Below, in pieces: positions 56,249 to 64,000 of a stretch of 64,000 nucleotides of DNA. Positions within the stretch are counted from its first letter, which is position 1. Every line of letters begins with the position of its first letter. Under the pieces are notes generated by a model. It worked only from the letters and a program-made list of their open reading frames with translations, was not told the origin of the DNA and did no database searches. This stretch comes from Ga0077536 sp035325705 (lineage in GTDB: Bacteria > Pseudomonadota > Gammaproteobacteria > Ga0077536). The translations under genes and the position numbers were made by a program. The stretch lies in the NCBI GenBank assembly GCA_035325705.1, contig DAOKZI010000007.1, positions 1-64,000 of the forward strand. The letters are read 5' to 3'.

Positions 56249-57172
56249 TCAAAGTCGGATCTCGCTCGACTCCACGCGCAGGCCCCGCGCGTCGCGCTCC
56301 ACGCAGAGCAGTCCGTATTCGGGCACCTCGATCCATGAAGTGTGATCGGCGGTCAAAGGCTCGGAGGCGATCAGCACGGCGTCGGCCGCGTCTTCGCCGC
56401 CGATCATCTGCCATTCGCCGTCATGCAAGCCGAAGTCGCGACCGAGCGTGTACCACAGGCTCAGATAGCGCAGATTCGCCTCGTTGACGCGCGCCGGATC
56501 GTCGGTGCGGTAGCGACCGTAGTCGAAGCAATGCCGCACGCCGAGCGCGCGCTCGCCGTCGGCGATGAAGAGATTGGTCGACGAGGCTATCGTGATGCCG
56601 GCGGCGCGCCGCGCGCGGGCGACGATCGCGAGCGCGTCGAGCACGGCCTGCGACAGCGCGCGTCCGTCGTAGGCCTGCGGCTGCGACAGGCGCGATACCA
56701 CGAGCGCGGCGATCCACTCGCTGTCCGTGGTGCCGGCGATCTGGCGCCGAATGTCCGGCGCGATTTCGCGCGCGAGCTCGTCGCGGTAGTCGGCGAGCCG
56801 GTACAGATCCCCGTTGTGCGCGAGCGCGAGCGGGCAGCCGGCGAAGGCAAAGGGATGCGTGTTCTGCAGCGAGATCGTGACCTCCGTGCTGTAGGGCACG
56901 CCGCGCACGTGCGCGAGCAGCGCGCTGGCGTGCACCTTCTGCGCAAGCGCCTTCAGGTTGCGATCGAATACCGGCAGCGCGGTCGAACGGTATTCGTAGG
57001 GACGCGCCGGATCGGCCGAGTCGCGATCCCAGGCCAGCATGCCGAAGCCCGCCAGGTTCAGCAGATGCAGCATCCGCGGATTGAAAGACTGCCGCACCAG
57101 CGCGCTGTCGGGCTGGAACAGCAGACGATCGAGCAGCACCGGCGGGCCGAGATAGAGCAGGGCGCGGCACAT
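56249..57172 (-). CDS. Class II glutamine amidotransferase (YafJ/EgtC-like)
   Basis: A 307-residue N-terminal-nucleophile amidotransferase. Catalytic Cys2 follows the initiator Met (MCRALLY). Glutamine-site motifs are VRGVPYSTEVTISLQNTHPF, LALAHNGDL and AGTTDSEWIAALV. Standalone proteins of this kind include YafJ and EgtC, which hydrolyses a gamma-glutamyl amide in ergothioneine synthesis. No egt genes are nearby, so the substrate is open. It is convergent with the CNB gene and divergent from the SDR that follows. Confidence 0.92.
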   Translation of the reverse strand: MCRALLYLGPPVLLDRLLFQPDSALVRQSFNPRMLHLLNLAGFGMLAWDRDSADPARPYEYRSTALPVFDRNLKALAQKVHASALLAHVRGVPYSTEVTISLQNTHPFAFAGCPLALAHNGDLYRLADYRDELAREIAPDIRRQIAGTTDSEWIAALVVSRLSQPQAYDGRALSQAVLDALAIVARARRAAGITIASSTNLFIADGERALGVRHCFDYGRYRTDDPARVNEANLRYLSLWYTLGRDFGLHDGEWQMIGGEDAADAVLIASEPLTADHTSWIEVPEYGLLCVERDARGLRVESSEIRL

Positions 57173-57265
57173 CGTGAGACTTCCTCGCGCGCGGCGTCGA
57201 CGGCGGCGCGACGCACGCGTAGATTGCAGGGACTCCGGATTTCACCCTAGCCCAGGAAGCGCGGC

Positions 57266-58036
57266 ATGTCAGGACTCTTTTCCATCGCCGGCAAGACGGC
57301 GCTCGTCACCGGCGGCTCGCGCGGCATCGGGCTGATGATCGCGCGCGCCTACGTCGCGGCGGGCGCGAAGGTCTACGTCTCTTCGCGCAAGGCCGCCGCC
57401 TGCGCAGCCGCGGCCGCGGAGCTGTCCGCGCTGGGCGAGTGCCTCGCGCTGCCGGCGGACGTCTCCAACATGCAGGACATCGCGCGCCTCGGCGAGGCGC
57501 TGCGCGAGCGCGAGGGACGGCTCGACATCCTCGTCAACAATGCCGGCGCGGCCTGGGGCGCGCCCTTCGGCGCCTTTCCGGAACAGGGCTGGGACAAGGT
57601 GATGAATGTGAACGTGAAAGGCCCGTTCTTCCTGACGCAGACCCTGCTGCCCCTGCTGGAAGCCGCCGCGAGGCCGGACGATCCCGCGCGCGTGATCAAC
57701 ATCGGCTCGGTCGACGGCCTGCACGCGCCGCTGTTCGAGAATTTCTCGTACGGCCCCTCGAAGGCGGCCGTGCATCAGTTGACGCGCATGCTCGCCGCGC
57801 CTCTCGCCAAGAAGTCGATCACGGTCAACGCGATCGCGCCCGGGCCCTTCGCCACCGACATGATGGCGCCGATGACGGCGAAGATGGGCGATCGCATCCT
57901 CGGCAGTGTGCCGCTCGGGCGCATGGGTGGGCAGGACGACATCGGCGGCATCGCGATCTGCCTCGCCGCGCGCGCCGGAGCCTACGTGACGGGCACCGTC
58001 ATTCCGGTCGACGGCGGCCTGTTCGCCGCGAGCTGA
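57266..58036 (+). CDS. Classical short-chain dehydrogenase/reductase
   Basis: A 256-residue NAD(P)-dependent oxidoreductase with all classical motifs: TGGSRGIG near residue 15, NNAGAAWG near 90, Ser in INIGSVDGL, YGPSKAAVHQL (Tyr-x3-Lys), and PGPFATDM. The C terminus GTVIPVDGGL is standard. The pattern resembles RhlG and 3-oxoacyl-ACP-reductase-like members. In contrast to the SDR at 54.3 kb, its active site is intact. Confidence 0.94.
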   Translation: MSGLFSIAGKTALVTGGSRGIGLMIARAYVAAGAKVYVSSRKAAACAAAAAELSALGECLALPADVSNMQDIARLGEALREREGRLDILVNNAGAAWGAPFGAFPEQGWDKVMNVNVKGPFFLTQTLLPLLEAAARPDDPARVINIGSVDGLHAPLFENFSYGPSKAAVHQLTRMLAAPLAKKSITVNAIAPGPFATDMMAPMTAKMGDRILGSVPLGRMGGQDDIGGIAICLAARAGAYVTGTVIPVDGGLFAAS

Positions 58037-58046
58037 GCCGCACGCG

Positions 58047-58072
58047 ACGAACCCCGCCGAGGCGGGGTTCGT
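58047..58072. terminator. Hairpin between convergent SDR and VPLPA-CTERM genes
   Basis: ACGAACCCCGCC and GGCGGGGTTCGT form a 12-base stem with loop GA. No strong T-run follows on either strand, so it may be a bidirectional, weaker terminator. Confidence 0.65.
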
Positions 58073-58093
58073 GACCGAGCCTGGAAACAGGCT

Positions 58094-58876
58094 TCAGCCG
58101 CGACGCCGGCCGCGCCAGGCCAGCGCGCCGAGCGCCGAACCGAGCAGCCATACGCCGGCCGGCAGCGGCACCGGCGTCTGTTCGAAGTCGCCCGAGATCA
58201 GCGCAGCACCGACCCTGCCTTCCGGCGCATAGGGAATATTGGCCCAGGGGCTCACGTCGCCCAGTGCCTCCCAGCTCGCGAATTGCGTGGTGGCGCCGTC
58301 GAACGAATGGTCCTCGAAGCCGCCGTTGTCGATGAGCTCGCCGTTGAGCATGACCCGATCGAGCACGAGGCCGCTGAAGACCACGGTGTCGACGGTATCG
58401 ACGACGGCGAAGCCGATGCGGTATTCGCCGGCGGCATCGAAGCTCACCGTGTGAGTGCGGTAGTAATTGCCGTTGTCCGGGGCGAGCCGATCGGAGAAGG
58501 GATTGCCGGGTTCCGAGTGCTCGGTGGCGTCGGCGCTGTCGGCGAGCAGCGTCAGCGCGCCGTTCAGGCTGAAGAAGCCGAAGTCGAGAATGTCGTTGCC
58601 GGCCGCCACTTCGTCGGTGCCGAAGAACCAGTCGAAACTGAGCGTGTCACCGGCCTCGACGGTGAGCACGCGGCCGATCGCGACGCCGCGCGTCATCACG
58701 CCTTCGCGATTGTTTTCGTCGACCCTCCCGCTCATCGGGTTGATGGCTTCCATCTGCGCGAGCGTGGTGCCGAGGAAACTCGCCACGTCTTCGACCGGGG
58801 CCGACAGCGCGTGGCTCGCCAACGGAGTCGCCAGCCCTGCCAGAAGCAGCGCGGCATTGACAGCATGCAGATTCAT
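58094..58876 (-). CDS. Secreted protein with VPLPA-CTERM sorting signal
   Basis: A 260-residue exported protein. A signal peptide (HAVNAALLLAGLATPLASHA) precedes a beta-rich domain with DTLSFDWFFGTDEVA and VDTVVFSGLVLDRV. The C terminus is a classic PEP-CTERM-type tail: VPLPAGVWLLGSALGALAW then RGRRRG. Such tails are cleaved by an exosortase and mark proteins for the cell surface or extracellular polymer. No exosortase is in the window. The domain between signal and tail lacks a clear named family. GGATTTC lies before the ATG. Confidence 0.9.
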   Translation of the reverse strand: MNLHAVNAALLLAGLATPLASHALSAPVEDVASFLGTTLAQMEAINPMSGRVDENNREGVMTRGVAIGRVLTVEAGDTLSFDWFFGTDEVAAGNDILDFGFFSLNGALTLLADSADATEHSEPGNPFSDRLAPDNGNYYRTHTVSFDAAGEYRIGFAVVDTVDTVVFSGLVLDRVMLNGELIDNGGFEDHSFDGATTQFASWEALGDVSPWANIPYAPEGRVGAALISGDFEQTPVPLPAGVWLLGSALGALAWRGRRRG

Positions 58877-59048
58877 CGAGAAATCCTTTTATCTTGCCTT
58901 CCGTGGAGGTCCGTGCAGTGCTGCGGCACCGCACGCCGGCATTATGAGGACAGGACGCGCGCCGGCTCAATAGTGCGGCATCGCCCGATTCTCTTTTGCC
59001 TGCCGTCGGAGATCGACTCCGGCGGCCGGGCCGGTTCAGCAGTGCCGA

Positions 59049-59828
59049 TCACTGCGCCTGCTGGCGACCGCGTTCGAGCACGGCGCGCCGCCGCGCCTCG
59101 ACCGCCAGCGGCGAGACCGTCGCGTTGAACTGGAGCGCGGTGCGCGCTTCCAGCGCCATCGCCTCGCCGAAGCTCAGCGCATAGCCCTCGTCGATGACGC
59201 GCTTGTAGCCGATCAGCATGGCCGGATCGAGGCTCAGCATGTCCTGCGCGAGGGCGAGGCAGGTCGGTAGCAGGGCCTCCGGCGCGACGACGCGATTCAC
59301 CAGCCCCCAGCGCTCGGCAGTCGCAGCGTCGATGAAGTTGCCGGTCAGGCTCATCTCCTTCGCGCGGCCGAGGCCGATCAGGCGCGACAGCTTCTGGCTC
59401 AAGCCCCAGGCCGGGTGCACGCCGACGCGGCCGTGGGTGTCGGCGAAGCGGGCGGCGGTCGAGGCGACCAGCAGATCGCAGCCCAACGCGAGCTCGAATC
59501 CGCCGGTGACGGCGGCACCGTTGATCGCGCCGATGATCGGCCCGCGGAAGGCCGCCATCGCCGCGGTCGGATCGTAGGCGGGATCGCGCGGCCGGCCGAC
59601 CTGCGATTCACCGCTGCCGAGCTCGCGCAGATCGATCCCGGCGCAGAACGCGCGGCCGGCGCCGGTCAAGACGACGACGCGCGTCTCACCGTCCTCGTCC
59701 AGGTCGCGGAAGGCCGTCGCGATGCGCGCCCGCAGCGCGCGATTCAGCGCATTGAGGCTCGCGGGGCGGTTGAGCGTGAGGGTCGCGACGCCGGCAGCGC
59801 GCTCGATCGAAAGTAGGTCGTCGGTCAT
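59049..59828 (-). CDS. Enoyl-CoA hydratase/isomerase family protein
   Basis: A 259-residue crotonase-fold protein. The N-terminal LNRPASLNALNRALR, the oxyanion-hole GAGRAFCAGIDLRELGSG and GAAVTGGFELALGCDLLVAS are family landmarks. The Glu in GGFELAL matches the first catalytic glutamate. At the second glutamate's site the sequence reads HGRVGVHPAWG, so classical hydratase activity is uncertain. Start MTDDLLSIER chosen; upstream sequence is antisense-like. It is divergent from mtgA. Confidence 0.9.
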   Translation of the reverse strand: MTDDLLSIERAAGVATLTLNRPASLNALNRALRARIATAFRDLDEDGETRVVVLTGAGRAFCAGIDLRELGSGESQVGRPRDPAYDPTAAMAAFRGPIIGAINGAAVTGGFELALGCDLLVASTAARFADTHGRVGVHPAWGLSQKLSRLIGLGRAKEMSLTGNFIDAATAERWGLVNRVVAPEALLPTCLALAQDMLSLDPAMLIGYKRVIDEGYALSFGEAMALEARTALQFNATVSPLAVEARRRAVLERGRQQAQ

Positions 59829-59903
59829 GGAGGCTCCGTTTGCAAGGTCGAGCATGCGATCATGCCATGCGAGCAGACGAGTCCGGCCTTTTCCGCGAGC
59901 CCC

Positions 59904-60692
59904 ATGAAGCGTAGCGAACCGCGCGCCCTGCGCATCGATCCCGATCCCGACGGCGAACGCCGCCGCGCGGCCCGCGCGCGGCTCGGTATCGCCGGGCAGG
60001 GCGGCGAGGCGCGCAGGCGCGCGAGCGTCGGCCGCCTGCTCGTGCTCGGCCTGCTCGCCCTGCTGTTCGCGAGCGTCGCATGGGTCGCCGCGCTGCGCGT
60101 CGTCGATCCGCCGTGGAGCGCGCTGATGCTCGGCGAATGGCTGGCCGCGGTGCGCGCCGGCGAGCGCGGCTTCACGCTCGAACGTGAATGGCGGCCCGCG
60201 TCGGCCATCTCGCCGCTGCTCGCGCGCGCCGTCGTCGCGGCCGAGGATCAGCGCTTCCACCGCCATCACGGCTTCGATTTCGCGGCGATCGAGGCGGCGC
60301 TCGCGACGCACGAGGCCGGCGGCCCGCTGCGCGGCGCGAGCACGATCACGCAGCAGGTCGCCAAGAACCTGTTTCTGTGGCGCGGCCGGCACTGGCTGCG
60401 CAAGGGGCTCGAAGCCTGGTTCACGATCTGGATCGAGCTGCTGTGGCCGAAGGCCCGCATCCTCGAGGTCTACTTGAACGTCGCGCAGTTCGGGCGCGGC
60501 GTCTATGGCGCGGAAGCGGCGAGCAGGCGCTACTTCGGCCGCCCCGCGCGCGAGCTCGACGCCGCGCAGGCCGCCCTGCTCGCGGCCGCGCTGCCGAATC
60601 CGCTGCGCCATCGGGTCGAGGCGCCGGACGAGCGCATGCGCCGGCGGCAGCAGTGGATCCTGCGCCAGATGCGCCTGGCCGGCGGCCTCTAG
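59904..60692 (+). CDS. mtgA: MtgA, monofunctional peptidoglycan glycosyltransferase
   Basis: A 262-residue inner-membrane enzyme polymerising lipid II into glycan strands. One TM segment (LLVLGLLALLFASVAWVAAL) is followed by the GT51 domain with AAEDQRFHRHHGFD, RGASTITQQVAKNLFL, and RILEVYLNVAQFGRGVYG. These cover motifs 1-4 and include both catalytic Glu residues. An in-frame ATG 42 bases upstream is a possible alternative start. The Arg/Asp-rich cytosolic N terminus is longer than in Escherichia coli. Confidence 0.94.
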   Translation: MKRSEPRALRIDPDPDGERRRAARARLGIAGQGGEARRRASVGRLLVLGLLALLFASVAWVAALRVVDPPWSALMLGEWLAAVRAGERGFTLEREWRPASAISPLLARAVVAAEDQRFHRHHGFDFAAIEAALATHEAGGPLRGASTITQQVAKNLFLWRGRHWLRKGLEAWFTIWIELLWPKARILEVYLNVAQFGRGVYGAEAASRRYFGRPARELDAAQAALLAAALPNPLRHRVEAPDERMRRRQQWILRQMRLAGGL

Positions 60693-60772
60693 CACGCCTT
60701 GAATCGCGGGCGCCGCGCGCCGACACTGCGCCGAACCTATGACAAACGCGGATCGCGCGGGGAGGGGGAAAG

Positions 60773-61165
60773 ATGAGTCTCGAAGACAACAAGCAGGTGG
60801 TGCGTCGCTTCTGGGACGCGTTCTCGAACAAGCGGCTGCAGGACGCCTTCGATCTGCTGGCCGACGACGCGACCTGGTGGATCGGCGGCGAGCTGTCGAT
60901 TTCGGGGACCTACACCAAGGCCAGATTCGTCGCGCTGGCGAACGGCATCCTCACCGAGTTTCCGGACGGCGTACGCGTGACGCCGACGGTGATGACGGCC
61001 GAAGACGATCGCGTCGCGATGGAAGCGACGTCCTACGGCGAGCGCATCAACGGCCGCGTCTACCAGAACCACTACCACTTCCAGCACGTGCTCCGCGACG
61101 GCAAGCTGCTCGCGGTGCGCGAATATCTCGACACCGATCACGCGAACCGCATACTGCTGCTCTGA
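60773..61165 (+). CDS. SnoaL-like/NTF2-fold protein
   Basis: A 130-residue single-domain protein of the NTF2/ketosteroid-isomerase fold: DNKQVVRRFWDAFSNKRLQD, then ADDATWWIGG and the beta strands ending YQNHYHFQHVLRDGKLLAVR. It has the ordinary length for uncharacterised SnoaL-like members. Enzyme activity cannot be inferred. GGGGAGGGGG precedes the ATG. Confidence 0.88.
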   Translation: MSLEDNKQVVRRFWDAFSNKRLQDAFDLLADDATWWIGGELSISGTYTKARFVALANGILTEFPDGVRVTPTVMTAEDDRVAMEATSYGERINGRVYQNHYHFQHVLRDGKLLAVREYLDTDHANRILLL

Positions 61166-61181
61166 GCTGCCTACGCGATTC

Positions 61182-61322
61182 GTAGCCCGAGTGCAGCGGA
61201 GCGGAACCCGGGATCTTCCGCGTTTGACGATGCCGAAACCCCGGGTTGCGCGCTACGCGCTCCTTCCGGGCTACGAGATCCTCATCACGTAGCCCGGAAG
61301 GAGCGCGTAGCGCGGAATCCGG
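61182..61322. repeat. Mixed family A and B repeat cluster, three arms
   Basis: GTAGCCCGAGTGCAGCGGAG...AACCCGGGAT (A-type, left) is followed by a hybrid arm starting CCCCGGGTTGCGCGCTACGC (A-like) and ending CTCCTTCCGGGCTAC (B-like). A third arm, GTAGCCCGGAAGGAGCG...AATCCGGGA (B), begins about 14 bases later. The hybrid arm suggests recombination between the two families. Confidence 0.78.
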
Positions 61323-61352
61323 GAAGTCGATGGCTGCGCGCCGCGCTTCCTC

Positions 61353-62408
61353 TCAGCGCAGCGACGCGTTCAACTTCTCGAGCTGCGCCGCGCCCGGGCA
61401 AAGCTCGGCCTCGCCGAGCTGATTGAAGGGCGTCGCGACGGTATTGAGATTCTCGTGCATGTCGCGGGACTCGGGATCGTAGTAGAGCAGACCCGTCACG
61501 ACCTCGCCCTGCGCCTGGTGCATCTGGATGTGGTTCATCGCCGCGACCTTGTCGGTCGGGTCGTATTCCGGCCGCACCTTGTACAGCCGCAGCCAGGTGC
61601 CGTCGTGCTGCCGGACGTCGATCGTCGAGCCCGCCGCATAGTCCGCCGTGATTTCGCGCCGGCCCTGGATGAAATCGAGGCGGTTCACCGCCTCGTTGTG
61701 CTCGCGCACGTAGTCGTAGCTCTTGGTGCTGCCGGCATGGTTGTTGAAGGCCACGCAGGGGCTGACGACGTCGATGAAGGCCGCGCCGTGGTGCGTGATC
61801 GCGGCCTTGATCAGCGGCACGAGCTGCTGCTTGTCGCCGGAGAAGCTGCGCGCGACGAAGCTCGCGCCCATGAGGATCGCGAGCGACACGGTGTCGATCG
61901 GCGAGTCGGTGTTCGCGACGCCGCGCTTCGACGCCGAGCCCTTGTCGGCGGTCGCCGAGAACTGGCCCTTGGTAAGGCCGTAGACGCCGTTGTTCTCGAG
62001 CAGATAGACCATGTCGACGCCGCGGCGCATCGCGTGCGCGAACTGGCCGAGGCCGATCGAGGCCGAGTCGCCGTCGCCCGACACGCCGAAATAGAGCAGC
62101 TCGCGGTTCGCGAGGTTCGCGCCCGTCGCGACCGAGGGCATGCGGCCGTGCACCGTGTTGAAGCCGTGCGAGTTGCCGAGGAAGTAGTCCGGCGTCTTCG
62201 ACGAGCAGCCGATGCCGGACAGCTTGGCGACGCGGTGCGGTTCGATGTTCATCTCCCAGCAGGCCTGGATCACGGCCGCCGAGATCGAGTCGTGGCCGCA
62301 GCCGGCGCACAGCGTCGAGATCTTGCCCTCGTAGTCGCGCCGCGTGAAGCCGACGGCGTTGCGCTGCAGGGCCGGGTGGTGGAGCTTGGGTTTCGCGATG
62401 TAGGTCAT
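61353..62408 (-). CDS. korB: 2-oxoacid:ferredoxin oxidoreductase, beta subunit
   Basis: A 351-residue TPP-binding subunit of a CoA-dependent, ferredoxin-linked 2-oxoacid oxidoreductase. The cluster ligands are TLCAGCGHD and GIGCSSK with a further Cys (VSPCVAF). The TPP motif is GDGDSASIGLGQFAHAM to LLENNGVYGLTKGQ. The order alpha-beta and the form of the TPP motif suit 2-oxoglutarate:ferredoxin oxidoreductases, though a pyruvate-type substrate is possible. It begins one base after korA's stop. No gamma or delta subunit genes follow: the next stretch is repeats. Confidence 0.92.
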   Translation of the reverse strand: MTYIAKPKLHHPALQRNAVGFTRRDYEGKISTLCAGCGHDSISAAVIQACWEMNIEPHRVAKLSGIGCSSKTPDYFLGNSHGFNTVHGRMPSVATGANLANRELLYFGVSGDGDSASIGLGQFAHAMRRGVDMVYLLENNGVYGLTKGQFSATADKGSASKRGVANTDSPIDTVSLAILMGASFVARSFSGDKQQLVPLIKAAITHHGAAFIDVVSPCVAFNNHAGSTKSYDYVREHNEAVNRLDFIQGRREITADYAAGSTIDVRQHDGTWLRLYKVRPEYDPTDKVAAMNHIQMHQAQGEVVTGLLYYDPESRDMHENLNTVATPFNQLGEAELCPGAAQLEKLNASLR

Positions 62409-62409
62409 C

Positions 62410-64000
62410 TCAGGCCACCTTGTCCTGGCGCAGCGTCTGTCCATCGAGTGCGCGCGTCAGCTCGTCGATCTCGCGCGTGATGAAGCGGGCGGTGATCGGC
62501 GTGCCGTCGAAGTGCAGCAGCGGGATCAGCCGCGCGGGGTCTATGCCCAGCTCGTTGACGAGCAGCGTACGGAGCTGGCCGTCGCGGTTCTGCTCGATGA
62601 TGAACACGTGCTCATGATTCAGGATGAAGTCGTTGACCGCTTCGCTGAACGGAAAGGCACGCACGCGCAGCATGTCGATGTGCTTGCCGCTCGCCTCGCA
62701 GCTCGCGAAGGCTTCCTGCATCGCCGGGCTCGTCGAGCCGTAGTAGATCGCGCCGAAGCGCGTGGGCTTCGACGCCGTGCTCAGCAGCGGCTGGGGCACG
62801 AGGTCCTTCGCCGTCTCGAACTTCCGCAGCAGGCGCTGCACGTTGTAGACGTAGTCCGGCCCCCGCTCGGAGTACGAGGCGTAGGCGTTCTTGGTCGTGC
62901 CGCGCGTGAAGTAGCTGCCCTTGCTCGGATGCGTCCCGGGATAGGTACGGTAAGGAATGCCGTCACCGTCGACGTCGAGATAGCGGCCGAACTCGCGACC
63001 CGCATCGAGCATTTCCGCGGTCATCACCTTGCCGCGATCGTAGCGGCGCGCATCATCCCAGGTGAAGGGCGCGGTCAGGCGCTGGTTCATGCCGATGTCG
63101 AGATCGGTCATCACGAATACCGGCGTCTGCAGCCGGTCCGCGAGATCGAGCGCCGCCGCCGTGTGCTCGAAGCACTCGTTCGGATCCTCGGGGAACAGCA
63201 GCACGTGCTTGGTGTCGCCGTGCGAGGCGTAGGCACAGGCGAGGACGTCCGCCTGCTGCGTGCGGGTCGGCATGCCGGTCGACGGGCCGCCGCGCTGCAC
63301 GTTGATGATGGTCATCGGGATCTCGGCGAAGTAGGCAAGGCCGATGAACTCCGTCATCAGCGATACGCCGGGGCCCGAGGTCGCGGTGAAGGCGCGCGCG
63401 CCGTTCCAGCCGGCACCGATCACCATGCCGATCGAGGCGAGCTCGTCCTCGGCCTGCACGATCGCGAATTTGTGCCGGCCGGTCGCCTCGTCGACGCGAT
63501 ACTTCGCGCAGTAGCGCTGGAAAGCCTCGGCGACCGAGGAGGACGGCGTGATCGGATACCAGGCGCACACCGAGGCGCCGCCGTAGACCGCGCCCAGCGC
63601 CGCGGCGCTGTTGCCGTCGATGAAGATGCGATCGCCGACCTTGTCGGCGCGCTGCACGCGCAGGCCTATCGGATGCGCGAGATGCGCCGTCGCATAGTCG
63701 CGGCCGAGGTCCAGCGCATCGAGGTTCGGCTGCAGCAGCTTTTCCTTGCCCTTGTACTGCTCGGCGATCAGCTTGGCGATGGCCTCGGCGTCGATCTCGA
63801 GCAGCACGGACAGCGCGCCGATGTAGATGATGTTCTTGAAGAGCTGGCGCTGCCGCGGCTCGCTGTAGCTGCGGTTGCAGAGCTCGGTCAAGGGCATGCC
63901 GATGACGTGGACGTCGTCGCGGAACTTCGAGGCCGGCAGCGGCTTGGAATTGTCGTAGAACAGGTAGCCGCCGGGCTCGATTTCCTTGAGGTCGGCGTCC
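62410..64000 (-). CDS. korA: 2-oxoacid:ferredoxin oxidoreductase, alpha subunit (partial)
   Basis: The open frame runs past the right edge, so the N terminus is missing. At least 529 residues are present. The first 100 belong to the gamma-type domain (GYLFYDNSKPLPAS, GMPLTELCNRSY, NIIYIGALSVLLEI). They are fused to the alpha part, which starts at GDRIFIDGNSAAALGAVYGG. ASVCAWYPITPSSSVAEAFQ, NVQRGGPSTGMPTRTQQADV and EQNRDGQLRTLLVNELG follow. Fused gamma-alpha subunits occur in KorA-type enzymes. It pairs with korB one base downstream. Confidence 0.93.
   Translation of the reverse strand, partial: DADLKEIEPGGYLFYDNSKPLPASKFRDDVHVIGMPLTELCNRSYSEPRQRQLFKNIIYIGALSVLLEIDAEAIAKLIAEQYKGKEKLLQPNLDALDLGRDYATAHLAHPIGLRVQRADKVGDRIFIDGNSAAALGAVYGGASVCAWYPITPSSSVAEAFQRYCAKYRVDEATGRHKFAIVQAEDELASIGMVIGAGWNGARAFTATSGPGVSLMTEFIGLAYFAEIPMTIINVQRGGPSTGMPTRTQQADVLACAYASHGDTKHVLLFPEDPNECFEHTAAALDLADRLQTPVFVMTDLDIGMNQRLTAPFTWDDARRYDRGKVMTAEMLDAGREFGRYLDVDGDGIPYRTYPGTHPSKGSYFTRGTTKNAYASYSERGPDYVYNVQRLLRKFETAKDLVPQPLLSTASKPTRFGAIYYGSTSPAMQEAFASCEASGKHIDMLRVRAFPFSEAVNDFILNHEHVFIIEQNRDGQLRTLLVNELGIDPARLIPLLHFDGTPITARFITREIDELTRALDGQTLRQDKVA

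Noticed and set aside
1..64000. tRNA or rRNA genes, insertion sequences, prophage
   Set aside because: No cloverleaf-type sequence, rRNA-like segment, transposase, integrase or phage structural gene was found on reading.

Overview
The window comes from a GC-rich bacterial chromosome, most likely a gammaproteobacterium. The housekeeping set fits this: a full-length HrpA helicase with DUF3418-type tail, ParE/ParC, Hsp15, MazG, an Lpp/OprI-type murein lipoprotein, a PrkA-YeaH-SpoVR cluster, MtgA and a VPLPA-CTERM protein. The short dispersed repeats would suit a Nevskiales/Xanthomonadales-like relative, but lineage below class is inference. I saw no tRNA, rRNA, CRISPR array, transposase or phage genes.

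Layout. 0.2-3.7 kb: a molybdenum-cofactor operon on the minus strand (moaA, a mobA-mobB fusion, moeA), with moaB apart at 21.6 kb. 3.8-16.4 kb: a CYTH protein, an AmpG-family transporter, a secreted Arg/Asp/Tyr-rich protein, a PP2C phosphatase fused to a formylglycine-generating-enzyme-like domain, a DASS permease, HrpA, a Kef-type exchanger and an unrecognised protein. 16.9-21.5 kb: an Hsp15, MoxR, DUF58 and TgpA operon. 22-29 kb: envelope and small-molecule genes (phytase-like esterase, DUF423, L,D-transpeptidase facing its likely substrate Lpp, NUDIX, HNH, MazG, IspA, XseB). 29.1-31.8 kb: a rubrerythrin, CCG-type Fe-S protein and DUF3501 module whose promoter carries a Fur/PerR-like operator. 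31.9-36 kb: parE-parC. 36.9-44 kb: dinB, an esterase and the prkA-yeaH-spoVR stress operon behind a sigma-54-type promoter. 44.6-47.4 kb: a secreted NTF2-like protein, a hotdog thioesterase and an acyl-CoA synthetase. 47.6-53.8 kb: a sensory module of hybrid histidine kinase (apparently frameshifted), HD-GYP regulator, outer-membrane porin and a small phosphate-binding-protein-like secreted protein. 54.2-61.2 kb: an atypical SDR paired with a double cyclic-nucleotide-binding protein, then a glutamine amidotransferase, an SDR, a VPLPA-CTERM protein, enoyl-CoA hydratase, MtgA and a SnoaL-like protein. 61.3 kb to the right edge: korB and an incomplete korA of a 2-oxoacid:ferredoxin oxidoreductase.

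Most long intergenic gaps hold four families of short imperfect inverted repeats. Family A has arms GTAGCCCGGGTG...AACCCGGGAT. Family B has arms GTAGCCCGGAAGG...AATCCGGGAT. Family C has arms GTAGGTTGGGCTGACG...AGCCCAACA. Family D is about 140-165 bp with ends AATCTAGCCACGGAGG and its complement. A and B occur as inverted doublets, once as a tandem array with a period of about 115 bp. They sometimes lie inside family D elements. No mobilising enzyme is in the window.

The best candidates for undescribed biology are the rubrerythrin/Fe-S/DUF3501 module with its operator, the kinase/HD-GYP/porin/binding-protein module, and the catalytically altered SDR coupled to a tandem cyclic-nucleotide-binding protein.
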